Shown here one piece after another: positions 1 through 6,699 of a stretch of 10,339 nt of DNA; position 1 is the stretch's first letter; each line of letters begins with the position of its first letter. Below the pieces are notes generated by a model. It saw only the letters and a list, made by a program, of their open reading frames with translations, did not search any database and was not told where the DNA came from. The position numbers and the translations under genes are program-made. The DNA lies in contig JANTFY010000060.1 of NCBI GenBank assembly GCA_024763185.1, positions 1 through 10,339 of the forward strand, read 5' to 3'. Source of the stretch: Gammaproteobacteria bacterium (GTDB lineage: Bacteria > Pseudomonadota > Gammaproteobacteria > GCA-001735895).

Positions 1-301
1 GGGATACCTTTTTAAGGCCAGGCAAATCGAGCAGGGCCTGCTGTGGGTTGGCCCACACAGAATCCACCGGTGAACTGATCGCCAGCGGTTCACCATTGCG
101 GTCGTAGATAGCCCCACGGTAAGCCGGCGTATTGATAGTGCGCAACTGGCGCTGGCTGCCTTCATCCAGCAAAAAGCCCTGGTTGAACACCTGCAGATAG
201 GCAGCCCTTACAATTAACGCGAACAACAACGCCAGCAACATCAACAACACGAAATAATGCCGCCCGGCAATAAACGATGACGTCTGTTTGCTATCACTCA
301 T
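1..301 (-). CDS. ftsI: Septal peptidoglycan transpeptidase FtsI (PBP3), N-terminal part only
   Basis: FtsI is the essential class B penicillin-binding protein that cross-links septal peptidoglycan; it is anchored in the inner membrane and works with FtsW and the FtsQLB complex. I translated the first 100 codons. A short cytoplasmic segment is followed by one hydrophobic helix at about residues 16-33, then the periplasmic segment with RGAIYDRNGEPLAIS at residues 62-76 and SVWANP at 81-86, both hallmarks of the FtsI/PBP2 pedestal domain. The catalytic transpeptidase domain lies beyond the window edge, so its intactness cannot be judged. The ATG at 301 overlaps the ftsL stop by 8 bases (ATGAGTGA), so translation is probably coupled. 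I see no good Shine-Dalgarno sequence. It is the fourth gene of the mraZ operon. Confidence 0.95.
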   Translation of the reverse strand, partial: MSDSKQTSSFIAGRHYFVLLMLLALLFALIVRAAYLQVFNQGFLLDEGSQRQLRTINTPAYRGAIYDRNGEPLAISSPVDSVWANPQQALLDLPGLKKVS

Positions 302-566
302 AATCGGCTAACGTCACTATTTGAATGCTTTCAGGCAACATCATGTTAAGTTTTTTTCTAGCCATCGACTCAACATTGGCCTGGGTGACCAGGGTGCTGT
401 TCTGCAATTGCAACTGCCCCCAATGAATAACCTGCTGGTCCTGCTTTTTCTGCACTTGACGCAGCTCGGTAAACAATACCCGGCTTTCATGCTTTACGTA
501 TATCACGGTCAGCGCACTGCCGGTGACCAAAACAATCAGCAGCATCAGCCAATGCAGGTTCGTCAT
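294..566 (-). CDS. ftsL: Cell division protein FtsL
   Basis: FtsL is a small bitopic inner-membrane divisome protein that pairs with FtsB through a periplasmic coiled coil and helps activate FtsWI. The 90 residues show a very short cytoplasmic tail, one membrane helix at about residues 5-23, then a polar helical stretch rich in Gln, Leu and charged residues (about 30-65) that fits the coiled coil. The C-terminal part has VESMARKKLNMMLPES, matching the family pattern of an Ala-Arg-x-Lys-Leu-x-Met motif followed by Pro. Length, and position between rsmH and ftsI, are typical. Its ATG shares one base with the rsmH stop (TGATG), and its own stop lies inside the start of ftsI, indicating translational coupling. 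FtsL is poorly conserved in sequence, so the call rests on topology, the C-terminal motif and synteny together. Confidence 0.93.
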   Translation of the reverse strand: MTNLHWLMLLIVLVTGSALTVIYVKHESRVLFTELRQVQKKQDQQVIHWGQLQLQNSTLVTQANVESMARKKLNMMLPESIQIVTLADYE

Positions 567-1522
567 CAGGAAATCCGCTCGGCTATTCTTAACACCGCAC
601 TGCGTGAGCGCGGATTTTGCATTAACTCCTTGGCTCCGGCGCGAATGGCTTTGCCGATAGCCTTGAGCCTGACATTTACTTTTATATCCTGCTCGCGCAG
701 TGGCAGACCCCGGGGTAGTGACGGCGCCGTTGAATGCTTTTTGATAAAGCGCTTTACCAGGCGGTCTTCCAATGAATGAAAACTGATCACCAGCAACCTG
801 CCGCCGATCTTGAGAATATCGAACACGCTGTTCAACACCTCGGTGACATGATCGAGCTCATGATTGATGCGCATACGAATAGCCTGAAAACTGCGTGTGG
901 CCGGGTGTTTTTTCTCTTTTGCAGCCGGTACACAATCCGTAATTATCGTCGCCAGTGTCGCCGTGTCAGAGATTAACTGCTGTTGGCGAAACTCCACAAT
1001 TCGACGCGCAATACGACGCGAGTAACGCTCTTCACCGAGCTGCCACAACACATCGGCTATCTCCTTCTCGCTGGCAGCCATAATCCAATCGGCGGCGGTT
1101 TCACCCTGCTCGGTGTTCATACGCATGTCCAGCGGGCCGTTATTCTGGAAACTGAATCCACGCCTGGCATCATCCAGCTGCGGGGAAGACACTCCCAGAT
1201 CCAGCAAAATACCGTCAACCAGGTTACGCAGACCCAAACTATCAATGTGCCGACTCATTTGCGCATAATCATCATGAATCACAGTAACTCGCTTATCTTC
1301 AGAAAATTGCTGTTTTGCCGTGTTGATGGCCTGCGGATCCTTGTCCATAACGATCAGCCTGCCCTGCTCATTGAGCAACTCCAGGATCGCGCGGGCATGT
1401 CCGCCACGTCCAAAGGTACCATCGACGTATACACCATCCGGTCGAATCTGCATCGCATCCAGCACCTCTGAAAACAGTACCGGCTGATGCGAGTAATCTT
1501 TATTGACCTGATCCTCGATCAT
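566..1522 (-). CDS. rsmH: 16S rRNA (cytosine-1402-N4)-methyltransferase RsmH (MraW)
   Basis: RsmH is the SAM-dependent enzyme that methylates N4 of C1402 in the 16S rRNA P site; RsmI, also in this window, adds the 2'-O-methyl to the same base. The 318 residues match the usual length of about 310-320. Visible motifs are the SAM-binding loop DGTFGRGGHARAIL (34-47), the acidic residue in VMDKDPQAI (58-66), LLDLGVSSPQLDDARRGFSF (106-125), LDMRM (131-135), FQAIRMRINHEL (212-223) and ISFHSLEDRLVKRF (246-259). The helical insertion between the halves of the Rossmann fold is present. The ATG overlaps the mraZ stop (ATGA, 4 bases) and the stop overlaps ftsL by one base, so the gene is embedded in the mraZ-rsmH-ftsL-ftsI operon. 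Nothing appears broken. Confidence 0.98.
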   Translation of the reverse strand: MIEDQVNKDYSHQPVLFSEVLDAMQIRPDGVYVDGTFGRGGHARAILELLNEQGRLIVMDKDPQAINTAKQQFSEDKRVTVIHDDYAQMSRHIDSLGLRNLVDGILLDLGVSSPQLDDARRGFSFQNNGPLDMRMNTEQGETAADWIMAASEKEIADVLWQLGEERYSRRIARRIVEFRQQQLISDTATLATIITDCVPAAKEKKHPATRSFQAIRMRINHELDHVTEVLNSVFDILKIGGRLLVISFHSLEDRLVKRFIKKHSTAPSLPRGLPLREQDIKVNVRLKAIGKAIRAGAKELMQNPRSRSAVLRIAERIS

Positions 1523-1968
1523 AACGACAACTCAGCCAGGGCCGGTGGTATTTCATCATCATCGTCATCTTCCATGCAGTGCTGCTCCCACAACAGCTCA
1601 TCCCATAACTCAAACTTGTTGCCCTGACCGATCAACACCACCTTTTTTTCCAGCCGCGCATAATTGCGCAATGGCGCTGTGAGCAGGATGCGACCACTGT
1701 CGTTCACTTCAATATCTGTGGCGTAGCCGATCAACTTGCGCTGGATGCGCTTGGCTACCTTGTTAAAGTTTGGCAGGGCATTGATTTTTTCCTCGACGAT
1801 TTCCCACTCATTGAGCGGATAAATCAGCAGGCAGGGCTGGTCGGTATCAATGGTCACCACCAGTTGACTGTCACACAGTTCAGCCAGCGTTTCACGATAA
1901 CGTGCAGGCAGAACCATCCTGCCCTTGGCATCGAGTGATAAATTTGAAGCCCCTCTGAATTTTCGCAC
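1519..1968 (-). CDS. mraZ: Transcriptional regulator MraZ (GTG start)
   Basis: MraZ is a ring-forming DNA-binding protein with two AbrB/SpoVT-like swapped-hairpin halves; it represses its own dcw-cluster promoter. The first half carries FRGASNLSLDAKGRMVLPAR (residues 4-23) and the second DIEVNDSGRILLTAPLRNY (85-103). I place the start at the GTG at 1968. It gives 149 residues, close to the 152 of E. coli, puts FRG at residue 4 as in the family, and has an AAGG Shine-Dalgarno about 8 bases upstream. The frame stays open to an ATG at 2046, but that codon touches the likely -35 element at 2046-2051 and the 26 extra residues have no counterpart in the family. Oddity: an acidic run EDDDDDE at residues 133-139 just before the C-terminus. 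The stop overlaps the rsmH start. Confidence 0.96.
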   Translation of the reverse strand: MRKFRGASNLSLDAKGRMVLPARYRETLAELCDSQLVVTIDTDQPCLLIYPLNEWEIVEEKINALPNFNKVAKRIQRKLIGYATDIEVNDSGRILLTAPLRNYARLEKKVVLIGQGNKFELWDELLWEQHCMEDDDDDEIPPALAELSL

Positions 1969-1987
1969 CTGGTTTGCCTTGTTAATT

Positions 1988-2012
1988 ATCCACTTTGTGA
2001 CACTTTCCCCCA
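1988..2012 (-). promoter_or_regulatory. Probable MraZ operator (10-bp-periodic TGGNN repeats)
   Basis: Reading the minus strand from 2012, three five-base units recur at exactly 10-bp steps: TGGGG (2012-2008), TGTCA (2002-1998) and TGGAT (1992-1988). The two spacers are GAAAG and CAAAG. MraZ of other bacteria binds TGGGN repeats at this period in its own promoter region. The first unit is a good match, the third partial and the middle one degenerate. The block lies between the inferred transcription start and the GTG start of mraZ, where MraZ would block transcription. The assignment is by spacing and motif; it has not been tested. Confidence 0.6.
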
Positions 2013-2021
2013 CCAATGTAC

Positions 2022-2051
2022 ACAGTATGGCTTTTAATACCCACAAGTCAA
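2022..2051 (-). promoter_or_regulatory. Sigma70-type promoter of the mraZ-rsmH-ftsL-ftsI operon
   Basis: On the minus strand a -35 element TTGACT (2051-2046) is followed by an 18-bp spacer and TACTGT (2027-2022); ATACTG with a 17-bp spacer is an equivalent reading. Upstream, at about 2052-2080, A/T tracts could act as an UP element. Transcription would begin near 2015, about 45 bases before the GTG start of mraZ and next to the MraZ operator. This placement argues against the ATG at 2046 as the start codon. Confidence 0.55.
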
Positions 2052-2224
2052 GAAAAAATGGGTCTCAAAAAAGGGAAATAATTCAATAACAACAAGGACT
2101 TAGCGAATTCTTTTGATGACGAACGGTTAATGCTTTTTAAAAACAACAATTAACAAAACAAACTTAAAGTAAAATATTAAGAAATGCTTAAATTAGAAGA
2201 AGACCGCGATTGAAAAGAGGGTAA
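2052..2224. other. AT-rich intergenic stretch between mraZ promoter and palindromic repeat
   Basis: This stretch is distinctly AT-rich, with several A or T runs around 2053-2070 and 2131-2190. I see no credible coding sequence, no tRNA and no clear second promoter. The part nearest 2052 may serve the mraZ promoter as an UP-like element. Apart from that I cannot assign a function. Confidence 0.4.
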
Positions 2225-2235
2225 TTTTGTGCAAA

Positions 2236-2335
2236 TCAGCCCTTCGGCTCCGTTACAGATCAAGGCAAAAGGGCGCGGTGTATAAACATACATGAGCGCT
2301 TTTAACAAAGATATGTGACGGACCCGAAGGGCTGA
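2236..2335 (+). repeat. Palindromic hairpin repeat, copy B (downstream of rnpB)
   Basis: The outer arms TCAGCCCTTCGG (2236-2247) and CCGAAGGGCTGA (2324-2335) are perfectly complementary over 12 bp. After one mismatch, TCCGT (2249-2253) pairs with ACGGA (2318-2322). The centre holds a small hairpin, TGTAT (2279-2283) with ATACA (2288-2292). Read on the plus strand it shares ordered blocks with the element inside rnpB: CAAGGCAAA (2261-2269), TACATGAG (2289-2296), TTTAAC (2301-2306) and GATATG (2310-2315). It begins about 14 bases beyond the rnpB 3' end and could fold in the rnpB precursor tail. No convincing U tract follows it in the minus direction, so I do not call it a terminator. Confidence 0.75.
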
Positions 2336-2348
2336 CGCGCAAAAATAA

Positions 2349-2824
2349 GAAGTCAGCCTGTAAGCCGGGTTCTGTCGAGGATAATCATTCATCTGGACAC
2401 TCTGTCACCAGAGGTCTCAAGCAACCAACCCGAAAGCAGCGCGGGCCGCACCATGGCTTTCCTATTTGGTCTTGCTCCGAGTGGGGTTTACCCTGCCACT
2501 GCTGTTACCAGCAGCGCGGTGCGCTCTTACCGCACCATTTCACCCTTACCTCCCCGGAGGCTGCCTGAGAGAACATCCTGTTGCCATATCGGCGTTAAAT
2601 AGTAGCTCAAAATACTCATGTACTCTGTGTACACTGCGTTTTTTCACTCCTATTTGCCTTGCCCTGACAACGTCTGTCCACTCAGGCAACCCCCGGGTGG
2701 CGGTATATTTTCTGCGGCACTTTCCGTGGACTCACGTCCCCCAGGCGTTACCTGGCACCCTGCCCTGTGGAGCCCGGACTTTCCTCCAGCATCAATCGAT
2801 ACCAGCGATTATCCGGCTGACTTG
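2349..2824 (-). ncRNA. rnpB: RNase P RNA, type A, with enlarged P12
   Basis: This is the catalytic RNA of ribonuclease P, which removes 5' leaders from pre-tRNAs. Read on the minus strand it contains the conserved GAGGAAAGTCCGGGCTCC, AGGGTGCCAGGTAACGCC, TAAGGGTGAAA, GGTAAGAGCGCACC, the GGTTGG tRNA-CCA-binding loop, and near the 3' end AGATGAATGA and GACAGAACCCGGCTTA. Helices check by complementarity: P1 (2815-2823 with 2350-2358, 9 bp), P2 (2807-2814 with 2379-2386, 8 bp perfect), a short P3, P14 closed by GTAA and P18 closed by GTGA (both GNRA tetraloops). P12 pairs 2681-2691 with 2559-2569 over 11 bp. Length is about 476 nt against 377 in E. coli; the excess is a roughly 92-nt hairpin in the P12 loop. 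Ends are estimated from P1 and may be off by a few bases. Confidence 0.96.
2580..2671 (-). repeat. Hairpin element inserted in the P12 loop of rnpB, copy A
   Basis: Read on the minus strand, the ends GTTGTCA (2671-2665) and TGGCAAC (2586-2580) pair over 7 bp including one G-T. Inside, AAATAG pairs with CTATTT, and the tip is TGTAC-ACAGA-GTACA (2633-2619), giving one long imperfect hairpin. It shares ordered blocks CAAGGCAAA, TACATGAG, TTTAAC and GATATG with copy B at 2236-2335, which lies in the opposite orientation. On either side, GGACA and TGTTC of the host RNA pair with each other, so without the element P12 would close with a loop of about 7 bases. It has no coding capacity and resembles a dispersed palindromic (REP- or MITE-like) repeat. 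I see no clear target-site duplication. Confidence 0.8.
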
Positions 2825-2830
2825 GAAGGC

Positions 2831-2859
2831 ATGATAACGCATTCAGTCAGGGTACGCCA
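2831..2859 (-). promoter_or_regulatory. Probable rnpB promoter
   Basis: On the minus strand TATCAT (2836-2831) is a good -10 element placed 7-8 bases before the first base of P1, so the predicted start agrees with the RNA 5' end. The bases after it (GCCTTCC) are GC-rich, like the discriminator of growth-rate-controlled stable RNA promoters. The -35 region, TGGCGT at 2859-2854 with a 17-bp spacer, is a weak match. The promoter lies within 60 bases of the stop codon of the PAS-GGDEF-EAL gene, and I find no terminator between them. Confidence 0.5.
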
Positions 2860-2883
2860 TGCGTCCCCTTAGCGCATAGACCA

Positions 2884-5800
2884 CTAGGAGCGCAGCAGTT
2901 TGGCAAACTGTTCGATCAATAAGGGCTTGCTGAACAGATAACCCTGCGCATAATCACAACCGATACTTTCCAGGTATTCAAACTGTTCCTCGGTTTCCAC
3001 GCCTTCGGCCACCACTTTCAGGTTCAAGCCATGCGCCAAGGCCACGGCCGCATTAATGAGTTCCTTATCATCCGGGTCCAGCGTGATATCCCGAATAAAA
3101 CTTTTATCGATTTTGAGGACATCAAAGGGGTAGTTGCGCAAGTAACCGAGCGATGAGTAACCGGTACCAAAGTCATCCATCGCGATACTGACACCCAGCT
3201 GCTTGAGCCCGGCCAGGGCTTCATCTATATAGCTATGGCCGCTCATTAGCACACCCTCGGTAATCTCCAGCTCAAGGGTCGAACTGTCAATGCCATATTG
3301 TTCAATGTGCCGATCAACCATGTTCACCAGTTCGGGATCACGAAACTGGACCGGTGACAGGTTCACCGCTATTTGAAAGCCCGCACGCTGCTTCTGCCAG
3401 CTGGCGGCCTGGGTCAGGGCCTCGGCCAGCACAAACTGGCCCAAGGATGAAATCAGGCCTGACTGTTCCGCTATCGGGATAAATTCTATTGGTGACACCT
3501 CGCCCAGTGCCGGGTTGTTCCAGCGTAGCAACGCCTCGGCTCCGATCACCTGGCGATCATTGACATTGATTTTGGGCTGGAACATGACACTGAATTCCCC
3601 GCGGCCCAGTGCGCCGTGTATCTGCTCTTCAATTTCAAGCCGGCGGGAAACTTCCTCGTTCATGGCCTGGGTAAAGAAGGAGTAGGTATTTCGCCCCAGA
3701 TCCTTGGCGTGATACATGGCGGAATCCGCATTACGCAATAATTCTGAAGGGGTTTCGCCATCCTGAGGATAAAGTGCAATACCCAGGCTGCCGGATAAAA
3801 TCAGCTCCCTGCCCTCGATATGGTAAGCATCACGCAACCGGTTTAACACGTTCTCGGCAATCGACAGGGTATCGGAGGCATCGGTCACTCCGCCCATCAG
3901 TATGATGAATTCATCCCCACCGAGCCGGCCTACTGTATCTCGGCTGCGCACGGTTTGACTTAAACGCTCAGCGGTTTCAACCAGCAGCTTATCGCCAATT
4001 TCATGCCCCAGCGTATCATTGACTTTCTTGAAATCATCCAGATCCATAAAAAGCACGGCCACCTGTTGCTCATTACGCCCGGCTTCGTTGAGCAGTTGGG
4101 TTAAACGATCCAGGGTCAGGAAACGATTGGGCAGACCGGTCAATGAATCGTAATGCGCCTGGCGCAGGATATGATTCTCATGCTCTTTCAACACGCTAAT
4201 ATCGGAATGCGTACCGACAAATCGTAACGGTTTACCGGCCTGATCGCGTTCGACAATTTTTCCGCGCGCCCTTATCCACATGTATTCGCCATCCTGGCGC
4301 AAAAAGCGAAACTCGACATCATATTTCTGGCTTTGTCCTGACAGGTATAGCTGCACAGCCTCCTCCGCCTGTTTGACATCCTGGGGGTGAATACGCTTGT
4401 GCCATTCTTCAAAACTACAGGGAAAGGCATCGGGTTCGTAACCGGCCATGGTGTAATAACGCTTGTCGAATATTGTGACATTGTCTTCCAGGTGCCAGTC
4501 CCACACTCCGTCATTGGCGACTTCCAGGGCCAGATCATAACGCTGCTGACTTTCTGCCAAAGCCTTTTCTGCCTTGATGCGCTCACTGATATCACGAATA
4601 GTACCCAGCACCCTGGGCTGGCCGTCGAATTCGATCATCTTACCGACAACCTCTGAAGTAAAGGTCGAGCCATCCTTGCGCTGCAACTCAACGCGGACCT
4701 CCAGCCCCTGTTCAGCTCCTTTAGTCCTTGCAAAGGATGTCTGGTCCTGCTCAGGTGCCTTGACATCAAAAACCGTCATCTGCAACAGCTCCTGCTCGCT
4801 GTAACCGACCATGTCACAAAAAGTCGAATTGACAAAGATGTAGTTGCCTTCCTCATCTGCCACCGTGATACCGTCGCTGGACTGTTCGGTCATGGCCTGG
4901 AATTTTCCTTCACTTTGCTCAGACAGTTGCTTGGCCCGCTCAAGTTCGGAAATATCCATCACAATACCGACGGAGCGCAGGGGTTTGCCATCCTTGTCGT
5001 ACTCGGTTTCGCCTCTTTCCAAAACGGATTTGATTCGACCGTCTTTCATCAACAGGCGATGACGGATTTCATAGGGGGTTCCTTCAGAGACGGAATCGGC
5101 ATAGGCCTTGTTGACCAGGTCGCGGTCTTGCGGATGAATGGCGTCGATAAAAGCCTCGTAAGAGGCAGCAAACTTGTCCTGATCGATTTCAAAGATTCGA
5201 AAGACTTCATCCGACCAGTTCAGTTGATTAGTTTCCAGTTCGAGCTGCCAGTTTCCCATGTGCGCAATTTTTTGCGCATTGGCCAGCGTTCTTTCACTCT
5301 CCAGCAGCTGGTTTTCGATTTTCTTGCGTTCGGTTATATCCGAAATAATCGATATAAAACCACTCACCACGCCGCTGTCATTACGCTGGTAGTCCCAGAT
5401 AACCTCAACATCGATGAGACGCCCATTCTGGGTTAAATTTTTTGCCTGATAGGGTTCAGGTTCGGGCTGTTCCTTGGCCAGTTTTTTCAGGTAATCACGC
5501 AATTCCATCTTACGTTTATCGCCCGCGATAAAATCCCACACGTAATGCCCGGGCAACTCGCCTTCTTCCAGCCCCAGTAAGTGATGATGCGCACTGTTGC
5601 TGTAAGTGATTTTACCCTCGACATCACATTCCTGTACGCCATTGGGCAGTGCATGCATCACCTGTGACAACCACCGCTCTTTTTGTTGCAGGGACAATTC
5701 GGCCTTTTTTGTTTCAGTGATATCGATAAAATAACCGCGTAAGACAACGGGCTTATCCTGCTTTTTTACGACCGTGACGATATCGCGTATCCAGATTGTT

Positions 5801-6687
5801 TCGCCCTGACGGTTTTTCATGCGGTATTCAAACGCATGATCCTTGCCTTTGCTAGCAGCCCCCAGGCAAAGGTCTGTTGCTTCAGCCCTGTCCTGAGGAT
5901 GTAGTCGTTGCGCCCAGTAATCAAAGTCAATCCATTGCCTACGATCAAACCCGGTCAGGGCTTCAATCTGGGGGCTCATGTAGGTAAAGCGTTGAGAATC
6001 GGCATCCATCTCCCAGGTCACTACGGACGTTGTTTCGACCAGATCACGCAACTGCCGCTCGCTATCGATCAGCGCATTTTGACTTTGTTGATAAGCCCGG
6101 TTCAGGACGCGCTGTCGGTAGTAAAACCAGGACAGGAACAACAGGGAAAACAGCGATAAAGCCGCAATCACTTGATAAACAAGCTGCAACTCAAATTCGT
6201 TGGTTTGAAATCCGATATAGTCCTTTTGAAAATCAATCCAGATATTTCTTTCTATACTTTCCGCTTCACGGTAAAGGGCTTGAAGGTTGTTAACCAGATT
6301 CTGCAGATCCTCATCAGAAATACCTAACAGGTTGGATTCGATGAGCTGTTGGTTTTGTCTAACCAGTGGAGCCACTCGTTGCAACAGGCTTTTGTTATCA
6401 ACATACTCACTGTTAATAAAACCCAGCGAAGCCGCGGTTAAATCCAGTGCATCATAAACCCGATCTTCATCGTCGTTTTTCAAAGCCAGCAGGTACTCTT
6501 CCATGGCTTGTTGATTCAATACGATCACCTTGAAAGCGATTCGCATGGAATCGGTTTTCCGCATGGTTTGGTCTGAAGAAGCTAACTTTGTTGAAATGTG
6601 TAGAAGCTGATGGCCGAAATAGAAACCCAACCCGGTAAGAAAAATACCGACAACCAGGACAACAGCTATTTTTTTGAATGAGCCCAT
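2884..6687 (-). CDS. Membrane-anchored PAS(x5)-GGDEF-EAL cyclic-di-GMP enzyme
   Basis: This 1267-residue inner-membrane protein makes and/or degrades cyclic di-GMP. It has a membrane helix at about 6-28, a helical periplasmic region (29-170), a second helix (about 172-190), then five PAS/PAC units: about 209-327, 333-455, 460-582, 592-703 and 710-832. Units 1, 3 and 5 carry the HPQD motif of the PAS_3 type; 2 and 4 are of another PAS type. The GGDEF domain starts at DSLTGLPNR (847-855) and has an intact GGDEF signature (923-927) with an RSRD inhibitory site five residues before it. The EAL domain has EALLRW (1051-1056), VNLSPVQF, ELEITEG, DDFGTGYSS (1171-1179), KIDKSFI, VVAEGVET and QGYLFSKPL, so both active sites look complete; the net activity cannot be read from sequence. 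It begins 12 bases after the secreted-protein gene at 6700-7197, so the two are probably cotranscribed. I know no assigned gene name. Confidence 0.95.
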   Translation of the reverse strand: MGSFKKIAVVLVVGIFLTGLGFYFGHQLLHISTKLASSDQTMRKTDSMRIAFKVIVLNQQAMEEYLLALKNDDEDRVYDALDLTAASLGFINSEYVDNKSLLQRVAPLVRQNQQLIESNLLGISDEDLQNLVNNLQALYREAESIERNIWIDFQKDYIGFQTNEFELQLVYQVIAALSLFSLLFLSWFYYRQRVLNRAYQQSQNALIDSERQLRDLVETTSVVTWEMDADSQRFTYMSPQIEALTGFDRRQWIDFDYWAQRLHPQDRAEATDLCLGAASKGKDHAFEYRMKNRQGETIWIRDIVTVVKKQDKPVVLRGYFIDITETKKAELSLQQKERWLSQVMHALPNGVQECDVEGKITYSNSAHHHLLGLEEGELPGHYVWDFIAGDKRKMELRDYLKKLAKEQPEPEPYQAKNLTQNGRLIDVEVIWDYQRNDSGVVSGFISIISDITERKKIENQLLESERTLANAQKIAHMGNWQLELETNQLNWSDEVFRIFEIDQDKFAASYEAFIDAIHPQDRDLVNKAYADSVSEGTPYEIRHRLLMKDGRIKSVLERGETEYDKDGKPLRSVGIVMDISELERAKQLSEQSEGKFQAMTEQSSDGITVADEEGNYIFVNSTFCDMVGYSEQELLQMTVFDVKAPEQDQTSFARTKGAEQGLEVRVELQRKDGSTFTSEVVGKMIEFDGQPRVLGTIRDISERIKAEKALAESQQRYDLALEVANDGVWDWHLEDNVTIFDKRYYTMAGYEPDAFPCSFEEWHKRIHPQDVKQAEEAVQLYLSGQSQKYDVEFRFLRQDGEYMWIRARGKIVERDQAGKPLRFVGTHSDISVLKEHENHILRQAHYDSLTGLPNRFLTLDRLTQLLNEAGRNEQQVAVLFMDLDDFKKVNDTLGHEIGDKLLVETAERLSQTVRSRDTVGRLGGDEFIILMGGVTDASDTLSIAENVLNRLRDAYHIEGRELILSGSLGIALYPQDGETPSELLRNADSAMYHAKDLGRNTYSFFTQAMNEEVSRRLEIEEQIHGALGRGEFSVMFQPKINVNDRQVIGAEALLRWNNPALGEVSPIEFIPIAEQSGLISSLGQFVLAEALTQAASWQKQRAGFQIAVNLSPVQFRDPELVNMVDRHIEQYGIDSSTLELEITEGVLMSGHSYIDEALAGLKQLGVSIAMDDFGTGYSSLGYLRNYPFDVLKIDKSFIRDITLDPDDKELINAAVALAHGLNLKVVAEGVETEEQFEYLESIGCDYAQGYLFSKPLLIEQFAKLLRS

Positions 6688-6699
6688 TGACTACGGCTC

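Noticed and set aside
2236..2346. Copy B palindrome as the intrinsic terminator of rnpB
   Set aside because: The stem is strong, but the following bases on the minus strand (TTTGCACAAAA) give only a short U stretch. The five T's at 2341-2345 precede the stem instead of following it.
2177..2392. A 71-codon open frame on the minus strand spanning the rnpB 3' end and the palindrome
   Set aside because: It runs through the P1/P2 strands of rnpB and the copy B hairpin, with no ribosome-binding site or recognisable protein.
2236..2671. CRISPR-like array from two similar palindromes
   Set aside because: Only two diverged copies, in opposite orientations and of unequal structure, with unique sequence between; no regular spacers and no cas genes.
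2466..2872. Open frames on the plus strand across 2466-2834 and 2618-2872
   Set aside because: They are antisense to the conserved core of rnpB; the translations look like nothing known and the RNA structure explains the sequence.
4915..5436. A 173-codon open frame on the plus strand inside the PAS-GGDEF-EAL gene
   Set aside because: It is antisense to intact PAS domains and has no family resemblance; it is a by-product of codon use in the real gene.
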